Source of the DNA: JBCBZH01 sp039815415 | GTDB taxonomy: Bacteria; Bacteroidota; Rhodothermia; Rhodothermales; Rubricoccaceae | Assembly (NCBI GenBank): GCA_039815415.1 | Contig: JBCBZH010000186.1 | Span: forward strand, 1-8,784 | Direction of reading: 5' to 3' | DNA length: 8,784 nucleotides | Part shown: piece by piece, positions 1 through 6,022 of the stretch | How the letters are laid out: every line of letters begins with the position of its first letter | Position numbering within the stretch: the stretch's first letter is position 1 | Notes under the pieces: model-generated | Seen by the model: only the letters and a program-made list of their open reading frames with translations | Told to the model about the DNA's origin: nothing | The model's database searches: none | Translations under genes and position numbers: made by a program

Positions 1-1
1 G

Positions 2-166
2 CTGGCGATGCAGGCGTGGCGCGAGCGCCGCTCCTTCCGCGAGATCGTGGAGGGCGCGCCGGGCATCACGGCGCACCTGAGCGCCGAGCAGATCGCCAGC
101 GCGTTCGACCCGAGCTACCACATGGCGCGGGTGGACGAGATGTTCGACCGCGTCGGGCTAGGGTGA
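2..166 (+). CDS. purB: Adenylosuccinate lyase, C-terminal end (partial)
   Basis: The reading frame enters from the left edge and gives 54 residues before a TGA stop. It reads as the all-helical C-terminal part of the bacterial (Bacillus-type) adenylosuccinate lyase: the pattern Q-AW-E-R-FRE, followed by a short acidic/Gly stretch, LS-EQIA-FDP-YH, then VDEMFDRVGLG at the very end, matches the typical C-terminus of that family, which ends with a VD-IF-RLGL motif. The enzyme removes fumarate from succinyl-AICAR and from adenylosuccinate in purine synthesis and is cytosolic. The catalytic residues lie upstream of the window, so activity cannot be judged. The stop overlaps the stop of the converging doxX-like gene by 9 bases, leaving no room for a separate terminator between them. 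Identification is from memory of the family pattern. Confidence 0.85.
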   Translation: MAMQAWRERRSFREIVEGAPGITAHLSAEQIASAFDPSYHMARVDEMFDRVGLG

Positions 167-517
167 AACCCACCGGCCCCACACCACGAACATCGCCAGC
201 GCGAATAGGAAGACATTGATGATGATGGGCTCGTTGCGCCGAATGTGGACGACTGCTGCGCTCAGCATCGTCAGCGCGAGCCCGAGGGCAGCGAGCGGCG
301 TCAGCCACGGGGACACGCCCAGAAGCCACGGGAGCACCACGCCCACAGCCCCGAGCACTTCGAGGAGCCCGATGAGCCGTATGGCGCCGTCACTGAAGTC
401 ATCGACAAACGGCATCTTGTCGCGCATTGCGTCTTTGGACTGAGTCAGCTTCATGACTCCGGCAGCAGCGAACGCGAGGGCAACGAGACCTTGGACGATC
501 CAGAGGGCGACGTTCAT
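158..517 (-). CDS. DoxX-like four-helix membrane protein
   Basis: This 119-residue protein has four hydrophobic segments at about residues 4-22, 46-66, 71-91 and 98-114. The first helix ends in an AAGVMKL motif, and the second starts after IRLIGLLEVLGAVGV; both are characteristic of the DoxX/DoxX-like family. The name comes from a thiosulfate:quinone oxidoreductase subunit, but most family members have no proven reaction, and several are linked to redox or sulfur stress. The ATG at 517 is the only sensible start because the first helix begins right after it; no Shine-Dalgarno sequence precedes it. It is the last gene of a minus-strand unit, 33 bases after the four-helix protein gene and downstream of an Rrf2 regulator, so control by that regulator is a reasonable inference. 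The family call is firm; the substrate is unknown. Confidence 0.8.
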   Translation of the reverse strand: MNVALWIVQGLVALAFAAAGVMKLTQSKDAMRDKMPFVDDFSDGAIRLIGLLEVLGAVGVVLPWLLGVSPWLTPLAALGLALTMLSAAVVHIRRNEPIIINVFLFALAMFVVWGRWVSP

Positions 518-550
518 AGTATGGGGAGGAGGAGGCGGAACTGAAGGGCG

Positions 551-1018
551 CTACGCGCGGCGGTGGGCCTGCCAGACCCACCCACTGAGCAGAATGGCTG
601 TCGCTGAGACAAGGGTCATGACCGTGCCGGGGACGAAGCGGACGTAGCCGCCGAGGTCAAGGAAGAGGAAGTAGCCAACGTCGAGGAGGCCGCCAACCAT
701 GGCTGTCACCCAGATGGCTGTGAGGTTCCGCCGCCAGATGAACACAGCCCCGACAAGAGTCACAATGCCGCCCCAGAGCAGATTCCATCCATGCTGGTTG
801 AGCACGGCGCCAACAGCGTCAGGGTAGTCCATCGCGAGGACTGCGGGGTCCACAGCGTCCGCGATGGCTCCGAACCCAGCCGCTGGGTCGGCTGAAATCG
901 TCATCACACCGGCGAAGGCATGGACAAGACCCCAGATCACCCACAGCACTGAAGCAGTCTTAAGGAGAGTCGTTTGTGTTGACGTGAGCGAGGGCGAGTT
1001 CATCAGGGGCGTAGCCAT
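551..1018 (-). CDS. Four-helix integral membrane protein, function unknown
   Basis: The gene encodes 155 residues from the ATG at 1018. The frame stays open to 1123, but the extra 35 residues would run into the end of the regulator gene and look non-coding, so the internal ATG (or the one five codons later at 1003) is preferred. Four membrane segments lie at about residues 19-41, 77-95, 100-119 and 128-148. Between helices 1 and 2 is a 35-residue loop rich in Ala/Asp/Pro with an NQHGWN motif just before helix 2. The helix 2-3 turn carries IWRRNLT, and LFLDLGGYVRFVPG joins helices 3 and 4. I do not recognise a named family. Its place between an Rrf2 regulator and a DoxX-like gene suggests a membrane function tied to redox or electrophile stress, which is inference only. 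A 7-bp dyad (1049-1067) precedes the gene. Confidence 0.7.
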   Translation of the reverse strand: MATPLMNSPSLTSTQTTLLKTASVLWVIWGLVHAFAGVMTISADPAAGFGAIADAVDPAVLAMDYPDAVGAVLNQHGWNLLWGGIVTLVGAVFIWRRNLTAIWVTAMVGGLLDVGYFLFLDLGGYVRFVPGTVMTLVSATAILLSGWVWQAHRRA

Positions 1019-1048
1019 GACAGTCAGGTTGGAAGAGATGAAGCATGT

Positions 1049-1067
1049 TGCAACCAATGTGGTTGCA
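1049..1067. promoter_or_regulatory. Putative Rrf2-family operator in front of the four-helix protein gene
   Basis: TGCAACC, five bases, GGTTGCA: a perfect 7-bp dyad, 31 bases upstream of the ATG at 1018 and downstream of the regulator stop. Its core AACCAATGTGGTT shares the layout AACYAATNNRGTT with the dyad upstream of the regulator gene (1529-1541). No T run follows on the minus strand, so it does not look like a terminator. An operator is the better reading, but binding is inferred. Confidence 0.45.
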
Positions 1068-1091
1068 TTTTTGGACAAAAGGGGGCAAGCC

Positions 1092-1517
1092 TTAGGCTGG
1101 CATGCGAATCTGAGAACGGACATGTCGGTCCATCTCGGCGACGGTCACCGCCTCCAGGCGTTCGAGCAGGGCCCGCTCGGCGTCGGTGTATAGGTCATTG
1201 ACGAAGTCCGCGAGGACGAGAGCAGCGCGTCCCGCGCACCCGCTCGGGTGGCGGGGCAGGATTTGTAGATCGTCGGCCACAGCCTCATACGCCTCCCGGA
1301 GGGTGATCGTCGACGCGTCGCGCGCAAGCACAGAACCGCCACCCCGCCCTCTCTGTGTCTCCACTAAGCCCGCTCGTTGGAGCTTTGCGAGGACCCGGCG
1401 GAGAACAACCGGACTCGTACCGTACGTCCGCGCAAGTTCGTCGGACGTGACAGGCGTCCCAGCCCGTGAGGCTGAAAAACCGAGGATGTGAAGGGCAATG
1501 GTGAGCTGGCTGTTCAT
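1092..1517 (-). CDS. Rrf2 family transcriptional regulator
   Basis: A 141-residue DNA-binding protein typical of Rrf2 in length and layout. It starts with SQLTIALHILG and has a helix-turn-helix at about residues 22-50 (SDELARTYGTSPVVLRRVL, then LQRAGLV). The wing is GRGGGSVLARD at about 57-67, the family hallmark. LREAYEAV follows, and then a dimerisation helix at about 100-135. Iron-sulfur members such as IscR and NsrR carry three clustered cysteines; this protein has only Cys94 (PSGCAGR), so it belongs with the cluster-free, YwnA/HypR-like branch, where thiol or electrophile sensing is known for some members. It is the first gene of a minus-strand unit with two membrane proteins. An AT-rich 23-bp dyad that overlaps its likely promoter suggests that it represses itself. 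The ATG at 1517 fits the family N-terminus. Confidence 0.9.
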   Translation of the reverse strand: MNSQLTIALHILGFSASRAGTPVTSDELARTYGTSPVVLRRVLAKLQRAGLVETQRGRGGGSVLARDASTITLREAYEAVADDLQILPRHPSGCAGRAALVLADFVNDLYTDAERALLERLEAVTVAEMDRHVRSQIRMPA

Positions 1518-1522
1518 GACAA

Positions 1523-1552
1523 TAAAGTAACTAATCCAGTTCCTTTTTCAAA
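1523..1552 (-). promoter_or_regulatory. Putative promoter of the Rrf2 regulator unit
   Basis: Read on the minus strand, TTTG (1552-1549) is followed after 19 bases by TACTTTAT (1529-1522). That fits the Bacteroidota housekeeping pattern TTTG, 19-21 bases, TAnnTTTG, with a good first box and a partial second box (4 of 6 fixed positions). The segment is much richer in A and T than the surrounding DNA and sits just upstream of the regulator start at 1517, implying a very short leader. The same bases can be read as a weak sigma-70 pair (TTGAAA with TACTTT, 16 bases apart). This is a pattern match only. Confidence 0.4.
1524..1546. promoter_or_regulatory. Putative autoregulatory operator (imperfect 9-bp dyad)
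   Basis: AAAGTAACT, five bases, AGTTCCTTT: eight of nine arm positions pair. The dyad lies between and over the two candidate promoter boxes of the Rrf2 gene, where a bound repressor would block RNA polymerase. Length, AT content and symmetry are usual for Rrf2 operators. The inner core AACTAATCCAGTT resembles the second dyad at 1052-1064. Confidence 0.5.
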
Positions 1553-1648
1553 TCGTCGCTAGCTGGCGAACACTGACCTTCGGCGGACTCCGTCGACCTC
1601 TGATTCTGGATGACTTGGGAGGGAAGGTGTCGCTCTGCACCCCTACCT

Positions 1649-1686
1649 TCGAGCTGGCGATACCGCCTCGCATTTCACCAGCTCGA
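1649..1686. repeat. Interspersed repeat pair (inverted) upstream of the S9 peptidase gene
   Basis: An exact copy of TCGAGCTGGCGA (1649-1660) faces a partial opposite copy, CCAGCTCGA (1678-1686). TCGAGCTGG and CCAGCTCGA make a perfect 9-bp stem with a 20-base loop, ending six bases before the peptidase ATG. The pair lies in the region 1518-1692, which otherwise holds only the regulator promoter/operator. Whether it affects translation is unknown. Confidence 0.6.
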
Positions 1687-1692
1687 CGACCC

Positions 1693-4002
1693 ATGCCCGC
1701 CCGCCTCACGTTCCTTCTTCTGTTCGCCCTCGTCGCCAGCGCGACGGTCTCGGCCCAGGGCCGCCAGCTCACCGCCGAGGACTACGCCCAGGCCGAGCGC
1801 TTCCTCAGCTCGAACGTCCGCGACCTTGTCGTGGGCGGAAGCGTGAGCCCGACGTGGCTGGAGGGCGACCGCTTCACCTACCCCGCAGAGACGACCGAGG
1901 GGACAGTCTTCATGATCGTCGACATCGAGGGCCGCTCGCGGCGCCCGGCCTTCGACCACGACCGCATGGCAGAAGCGTTGGGCGACGCGACGGGAGAGAC
2001 CTATGATGCAGGCGACCTTCCCTTCAACGAGATCCACCTGACGGACACGAACCTCGGCGTCGACGTAGAGGACCGCCACTACACCTGTGACCTCGAGCTG
2101 ACGGCCTGTGCCGACGCGGGCGAGCGCCGCAAGGAGGACCCCCGCGAGGCGATGATGCGCCGCTTCCGCAGTGCCGAGGTGGAGTCCCCGGACGGCTCGA
2201 TGGCCGCCTTCATCCGCGACTGGAACCTCTGGGTGCGCAACACGCAGACCGGCGAGGAGACCCAACTCACCACCGACGGCGTCGAGAACTACGGTTATGC
2301 CACCGACAATGCGGGCTGGCGAAAGAGCGATCGCCCCGTCATCAAGTGGTCGCCGGACTCGAAGAAGATCGCGACGCAGCAGCAGGACGAGCGCGCAGTC
2401 GGCATGATGTACCTGACCGAGACGCACGTCGGGCGCCCTGAGCTGCAGGCGTGGACCTACCCGCTGCCCGGCGACAGCACAGTCGCCATGCTCCGGCGTG
2501 TCATCATCGAGGTCGAGACGGGGCGGATGATCCCTCTGGACCTCCCGATGGAGTACCACCGCGCTACGATGGGAGACGACCTGTCAATGAACGACTACAT
2601 CTGGAGCCCTGACGGCCGCCAGCTAGCTCTCGCGTCCACGCCACGCGACCACAAGTTCGCCACCATCCGCGTCGCCGACGCCGAGACCGGCGCTGTGCGG
2701 ACGCTCTTTACCGAGACCGAGGACACGCACTTCGAGAGCCGCACGGGCTGGCGCGTTCTCTGGGACACCAACGAGATCGTCTGGTACTCCCAACGCGATG
2801 ACTGGGGCAACCTCTACCTCTACGATCTGATGAGCGGGCTGATGAAGAACCGCATCACGTCCGGCGAGGGGCCCGTCACCCGCATCGTCCGCATCGACGA
2901 GGACACGCGCGAGATCTGGTACGAGGCGATGGGCCGCGCGCCCGGCCAGGACCCCTACTTCCGCCATCTCTATCGAGGCACGCTCGACGGCGGGCCGGAG
3001 GTCGCCATCACGACCGACAACGGCGACCACACGGTCAACATCTCGCCCTCAGGCCGCTACGTGGTCGCCACCACCTCACGGGCCGACTTCGCGCCGCGCG
3101 TGGTCATTCGCGACCGCGACGGCAACCGCGTGATGGGCGTCGAGGAAGCCAACATCAGCGAACTCATCAATGCAGGATGGCAGCCGCCCATGCGCGTCCA
3201 GATGACAGGTCCCGACGGGGAGACGCAGCTCTACGGTCTCCTTTTCCGGCCCACGGACTTCGACGAGGACCGGCAATACCCGATCGTCAACCAGGCGTAC
3301 CCTGGTCCACAGAGCGGAAGCATCGGGCGGCGCTCGTTCCGGTCGTCGTGGGGTGACCGCCAAGCCCTCGCCGAGCTGGGGTTCGTGGTCGTCTCCATCG
3401 ACGGCATGGGCACGCCGGGCCGCTCCAAGTCCTTCCATGACGCTTACTACGGTGCGATGGGCCGCGACAACACCATCCCAAGCCAGGTGGCCGGGATGCA
3501 GGACCTTGCTCGCCAGTATTCGTGGATCGACATCGACCGCGCGGGCATCTGGGGACACTCCGGCGGTGGGTTCATCGCGGCCGGTGCCCTGTTCCGCCGC
3601 CCGGACTTCTTCAAGGTGGGCGTCTCGCAGGCAGGCAACCACGACCAACGCAACTACGAGGACGACTGGGGCGAGCGCTACCAGGGCCTCCTGGTGCCGA
3701 CCGAAGACGGGTCGGACAGCTACGAGGCCGAGGCCAACCAGAGCGTCGCCGACCAGCTCGAGGGCAAGCTGCTGCTGGCCCACGGGATGCTGGACGACAA
3801 CGTGCCGCCCTACAACACGCTCTTGGTGGTGCAGGCGCTCATCGACGCCAATAAGGACTTCGACCTGATCCTGTTCCCTGAGGCGCGCCACGGGTTCGGC
3901 CCTGGCAACAACTACATGACGCGCCGCCGATGGGACTACTTCGTGCGCCACCTCGCGGGCAACACCCCGCCCGAGGAGTACGAGATCGGTGCATCGCGAT
4001 AG
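1693..4002 (+). CDS. S9 (prolyl oligopeptidase/DPP IV-type) family serine peptidase, exported
   Basis: A 769-residue exopeptidase-like protein. Residues 1-21 form a signal peptide (LTFLLLFALVASATVSA, then QG), which decides the start at 1693 over in-frame upstream options. About 90-500 is the beta-propeller domain with repeated SPDG/SPDS blades; about 540-765 is the alpha/beta-hydrolase domain. The nucleophile is Ser623 in GHSGGG; Asp701 (LDDNVPP) and His733 (RHGFG) complete the triad. Their spacing (78 and 32 residues) equals that of human DPP IV (Ser630, Asp708, His740). Tyr536 in AYPGPQ probably serves the oxyanion hole. The double-Glu motif that holds the substrate N-terminus in true DPP IV is not visible where it is expected (residues about 196-212, which read GYATDNAGWR), so dipeptidyl-peptidase specificity should not be assumed. 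It likely degrades peptides in the periplasm or outside. It lies alone between the regulator unit and nuoA. Confidence 0.92.
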   Translation: MPARLTFLLLFALVASATVSAQGRQLTAEDYAQAERFLSSNVRDLVVGGSVSPTWLEGDRFTYPAETTEGTVFMIVDIEGRSRRPAFDHDRMAEALGDATGETYDAGDLPFNEIHLTDTNLGVDVEDRHYTCDLELTACADAGERRKEDPREAMMRRFRSAEVESPDGSMAAFIRDWNLWVRNTQTGEETQLTTDGVENYGYATDNAGWRKSDRPVIKWSPDSKKIATQQQDERAVGMMYLTETHVGRPELQAWTYPLPGDSTVAMLRRVIIEVETGRMIPLDLPMEYHRATMGDDLSMNDYIWSPDGRQLALASTPRDHKFATIRVADAETGAVRTLFTETEDTHFESRTGWRVLWDTNEIVWYSQRDDWGNLYLYDLMSGLMKNRITSGEGPVTRIVRIDEDTREIWYEAMGRAPGQDPYFRHLYRGTLDGGPEVAITTDNGDHTVNISPSGRYVVATTSRADFAPRVVIRDRDGNRVMGVEEANISELINAGWQPPMRVQMTGPDGETQLYGLLFRPTDFDEDRQYPIVNQAYPGPQSGSIGRRSFRSSWGDRQALAELGFVVVSIDGMGTPGRSKSFHDAYYGAMGRDNTIPSQVAGMQDLARQYSWIDIDRAGIWGHSGGGFIAAGALFRRPDFFKVGVSQAGNHDQRNYEDDWGERYQGLLVPTEDGSDSYEAEANQSVADQLEGKLLLAHGMLDDNVPPYNTLLVVQALIDANKDFDLILFPEARHGFGPGNNYMTRRRWDYFVRHLAGNTPPEEYEIGASR

Positions 4003-4012
4003 CGACACGCCA

Positions 4013-4075
4013 GCCAGCTCGAGGCGAGTCCTCGAGCTGGCGAGCTTCCCACGATGTCCACGCGCCAGCTCGAGG
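4013..4075. repeat. Three-copy interspersed repeat cluster forming alternative hairpins
   Basis: Ten bases after the peptidase stop lie three copies in alternating orientation: GCCAGCTCGAGG (4013-4024), CCTCGAGCTGGC (4030-4041, part of the exact 12-mer at 4032-4043) and GCCAGCTCGAGG (4064-4075). Copies 1 and 2 form a perfect 12-bp stem with a 5-base loop; copies 2 and 3 form a perfect 13-bp stem (4030-4042 with 4063-4075) with a 20-base loop. The two folds exclude each other. No T run follows, so a classical intrinsic terminator is not supported, though a stem this strong may still halt RNA polymerase or protect the mRNA end. The rest of the gap, 4076-4143, shows only TAGCTTTC (4105-4112), which resembles a Bacteroidota -7 box but has no TTTG at the right distance. 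Confidence 0.85.
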
Positions 4076-4143
4076 TCAGAGCCCGCGTGCAACGCCGGGC
4101 GTCGTAGCTTTCGCCCTCCCGTGTCCTGACCACGTTCTGTCCG

Positions 4144-4521
4144 ATGCTCGCCGAGTTTGCTCCCCTGTTCCTGATGGTCGTGCTGGCGGCCGGATTGGCG
4201 CTGACGCTCCTCAAGCTGGCCGAGTGGCTAGGCCCGTACAAGCCGGGCGCCGTCAAGGCCAGTCCCTACGAGTCCGGCCAGGACCCTGTGGGCACCGCGC
4301 GCGACCGCTACTCGGTCAAGTTCTACCTCGTCGCGATGATCTTCATCGTGTTCGACGTCGAGCTGGTGTTCCTCTATCCGTGGGCCGTCTCCTTCCGCAC
4401 GTTCCTGGAAGCAGGAGGCCCCGAGGCCATGATCTCGCTTGGCGTCGTCAGCGTGTTCCTGTTCATCCTCGTCGTGGGCCTCATCTACGACGTCAAGAAG
4501 GGCGGCCTCGATTGGGACTGA
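4144..4521 (+). CDS. nuoA: NADH-quinone oxidoreductase subunit A
   Basis: The 125-residue protein has the standard three-helix layout of NuoA (ND3 family): helices at about residues 5-25, 59-80 and 96-116. The long loop after helix 1 carries the conserved YESG (42-45). Helix 2 holds the family signature FIVFDVELVFLYPWA, in which Asp71 and Glu73 are the acidic membrane residues thought to link quinone reduction to proton movement. NuoA sits beside NuoB/D and NuoH at the junction of the two arms of complex I in the inner membrane. Length and ends match the family, so the ATG at 4144 is secure even though no Shine-Dalgarno sequence precedes it. It is the first gene of the nuo operon here, 141 bases after the peptidase gene; a promoter must lie in or before that gap, but no convincing one is visible. 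Confidence 0.95.
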   Translation: MLAEFAPLFLMVVLAAGLALTLLKLAEWLGPYKPGAVKASPYESGQDPVGTARDRYSVKFYLVAMIFIVFDVELVFLYPWAVSFRTFLEAGGPEAMISLGVVSVFLFILVVGLIYDVKKGGLDWD

Positions 4522-4558
4522 GGCCAGTCACTTGTAATTTTCAGTTCTGATTGAAAAT
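4511..4558 (+). promoter_or_regulatory. AT-rich element with hairpin between nuoA and nuoB (possible internal promoter)
   Basis: ATTG (4511-4514), 20 bases, TAATTTTC (4535-4542) resembles the Bacteroidota TTTG / TAnnTTTG promoter with one mismatch in each box. The second box overlaps a small hairpin: ATTTTCA (4537-4543), an 8-base loop, TGAAAAT (4552-4558). The AT richness stands out against the GC-rich surroundings. The hairpin is weak and no T run follows, so a terminator is unlikely. Low confidence. Confidence 0.25.
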
Positions 4559-4622
4559 AGGCGAGAGGGCGAACACTGCGCCGCCTGGCCCGTTTCTTCC
4601 CCGCACCACTGCCCCGACCGCC

Positions 4623-5195
4623 ATGTTTAGCGAAGAAGGAGGATTCCTCACCACCACCGTGGATTCGGTGGTGAACTGGGCACGCTCGAACTCTCTGATG
4701 CCCATGCCCATGGGCCTCGCCTGCTGCGCCATCGAGATGATGGGCTTTGCAGGCCCCAAGTACGATGTGGCCCGCTTCGGGTCCGAGGCCATGCGCTTCA
4801 GCCCCCGCCAGGCCGACCTGATGATTGTCGCGGGCTGGTGCTCCTACAAGATGGCCCACACTGTGCGTCGCATCTGGGACCAGATGGGTGGACCGAAGTG
4901 GTGCATCGCGCAGGGCGCGTGCGCCTCCACAGGTGGCATGCACCGCTGCTACGGCGTCGTGCAAGGCATCGACAACTTCGTCCCCGTAGATGTCTACATC
5001 CCTGGCTGCCCGCCACGCCCGGAGGCCGTCTTGCACGCCCTGATGGACATCCAGGAGAAGATCCGCGTCAACGAGTCTGTGGCCAAGGATGTACGGGACC
5101 CGGGCACTGGCAACGAGCTGGTGGCCGGTCAGATCGTGCGTCCGGATGGCACCTCCGTTCGTCGCGACCCGGCCCTCGTTCCTGCCTCTGCCTAA
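4623..5195 (+). CDS. nuoB: NADH-quinone oxidoreductase subunit B (cluster N2)
   Basis: A 190-residue iron-sulfur subunit of the connecting module. All four ligands of the [4Fe-4S] cluster N2 are present: the adjacent pair Cys34-Cys35 (MGLACCAIEMM), Cys100 (GACASTGG) and Cys129 (PGCPPRPE). N2 is the last cluster before quinone. DVARFGSE and RFSPRQADLM are also standard. Where many bacteria have GTVT-KMA, this protein has GWCSYKMA (71-78), and it has further cysteines at 73, 94 and 109; I take these as lineage variation, not extra ligands. The start at 4623 matches the usual N-terminus, and the in-frame upstream codons back to 4551 look non-coding. It lies 101 bases after nuoA, a long gap for this operon. 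Confidence 0.96.
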   Translation: MFSEEGGFLTTTVDSVVNWARSNSLMPMPMGLACCAIEMMGFAGPKYDVARFGSEAMRFSPRQADLMIVAGWCSYKMAHTVRRIWDQMGGPKWCIAQGACASTGGMHRCYGVVQGIDNFVPVDVYIPGCPPRPEAVLHALMDIQEKIRVNESVAKDVRDPGTGNELVAGQIVRPDGTSVRRDPALVPASA

Positions 5196-5196
5196 G

Positions 5197-5208
5197 TCGC
5201 CAGCTCGA
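5197..5208 (+). repeat. Interspersed repeat, exact 12-mer copy in the nuoB-nuoC gap
   Basis: TCGCCAGCTCGA begins one base after the nuoB stop and fills 12 of the 28 bases before nuoC. The remainder is a C-rich stretch with seven consecutive C (5214-5220) next to the nuoC start. There is no inverted partner nearby, so this copy cannot form a hairpin by itself. Confidence 0.75.
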
Positions 5209-5223
5209 CGCTGCCCCCCCGCC

Positions 5224-5979
5224 ATGAGCGAAGACACCACCCCCGATCCTGCTGAGGAGAGCGACGACGCTGGAACGGACACGGCGGCTCCCCAGGCGGA
5301 AGACCCGCAGGCCGATTCGGTAGAGGAGCAACCAGAAGCGGCGCCTCGCACGCTCGCATTCCACTTCGAGCCGCGCGCAGCGCTGGCTGGAGAGATGGAG
5401 CGGCTCCGCACCGAGAACCCGCACGCCCAGGACAGCACCTACCTCCCCGATCTCGCCAGCGCGCTGGCGGAGCGCTTTGGCGACGCCATCGGCGAGACGA
5501 CGCTGTATGCGGGCGAGACGACAGTGTATGTGAGCCGCGATCACATTCAGGACGTCGCCCAGTTTCTCCGCGACGACGCCGGGTTCGATTACATGTCGGA
5601 CATGGGAACCATTGACCGGTTCACTGAAGACGACCGGTTCGAGGTGTTCTACAACCTCGTCTCCATCGCCAGCCGCAAGCGCCTTCGCGTCAAGGTTCGC
5701 GTAGATGAGCACGACGCCACCGTCCCGACCGTCACCGGCATCTGGCCGGGCGCGGGCTGGCACGAGCGTGAGGCGTGGGACATGATGGGCATTCGCTTCG
5801 AGGGTCACCCGGACCACCGGCGCGTCTACATGCCCGAAGACTTCGAGTACCACCCGGCCCGCAAGGAATTCCCGACGCTCGGCATTCCCGGTTCGCTTCC
5901 GCTCCCGCCCCGCGAGCCTGACGGCGAGCTGCAGCTCGATCCCTACGCCAGCGCCCACGAAGGCTTCACCGACGAATGA
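5224..5979 (+). CDS. nuoC: NADH-quinone oxidoreductase subunit C (30 kDa subunit)
   Basis: A 251-residue peripheral-arm subunit of complex I, which contacts NuoD and NuoB and has no cofactor. The 30-kDa family signature is plain at residues 181-207: EREAWDMMGIRFEGHP, then RRVYMPEDF, followed by HPARKEFP (210-217). The central alpha/beta domain starts at about residue 70 (YLPDLASALAERFG) and includes the DYMSDMGTID segment. The first 42 residues are an acidic, Pro/Ala/Glu-rich, probably disordered extension, longer than in many homologues. The start at 5224 is chosen because upstream in-frame codons overlap nuoB. nuoC and nuoD are separate genes here, unlike the fused nuoCD of Escherichia coli. 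Confidence 0.95.
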   Translation: MSEDTTPDPAEESDDAGTDTAAPQAEDPQADSVEEQPEAAPRTLAFHFEPRAALAGEMERLRTENPHAQDSTYLPDLASALAERFGDAIGETTLYAGETTVYVSRDHIQDVAQFLRDDAGFDYMSDMGTIDRFTEDDRFEVFYNLVSIASRKRLRVKVRVDEHDATVPTVTGIWPGAGWHEREAWDMMGIRFEGHPDHRRVYMPEDFEYHPARKEFPTLGIPGSLPLPPREPDGELQLDPYASAHEGFTDE

Positions 5980-6022
5980 GTCGCGCGTGACGCACCGCGA
6001 CGCATTCTCACGCATCAACGCT

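Noticed and set aside
4013..4041. Intrinsic terminator after the peptidase gene
   Set aside because: The stem is strong, but no T run follows it; it is recorded as a repeat-derived hairpin.
3076..4092. Long open frame on the minus strand opposite the peptidase gene (338 codons)
   Set aside because: It is antisense to a clear S9 catalytic domain, has no recognisable domain and shows the Val/Ala/Arg/His-rich composition of a GC-rich shadow frame.
4359..4367. TCGAGCTGG in nuoA as a repeat copy
   Set aside because: It encodes the conserved V-E-L-V of helix 2 and has only 9 of 12 bases of the motif.
1565..4578. Shared 11-mer GGCGAACACTG at 1565-1575 and 4568-4578
   Set aside because: Several repeated 11-mers are expected by chance in a window of this length, and the flanks do not match.
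5987..6022. GTG at 5987 as the nuoD start
   Set aside because: It would add 12 residues without family similarity; ATG 6023 is closer to the conserved part. The N-terminus is variable, so this is a preference only.
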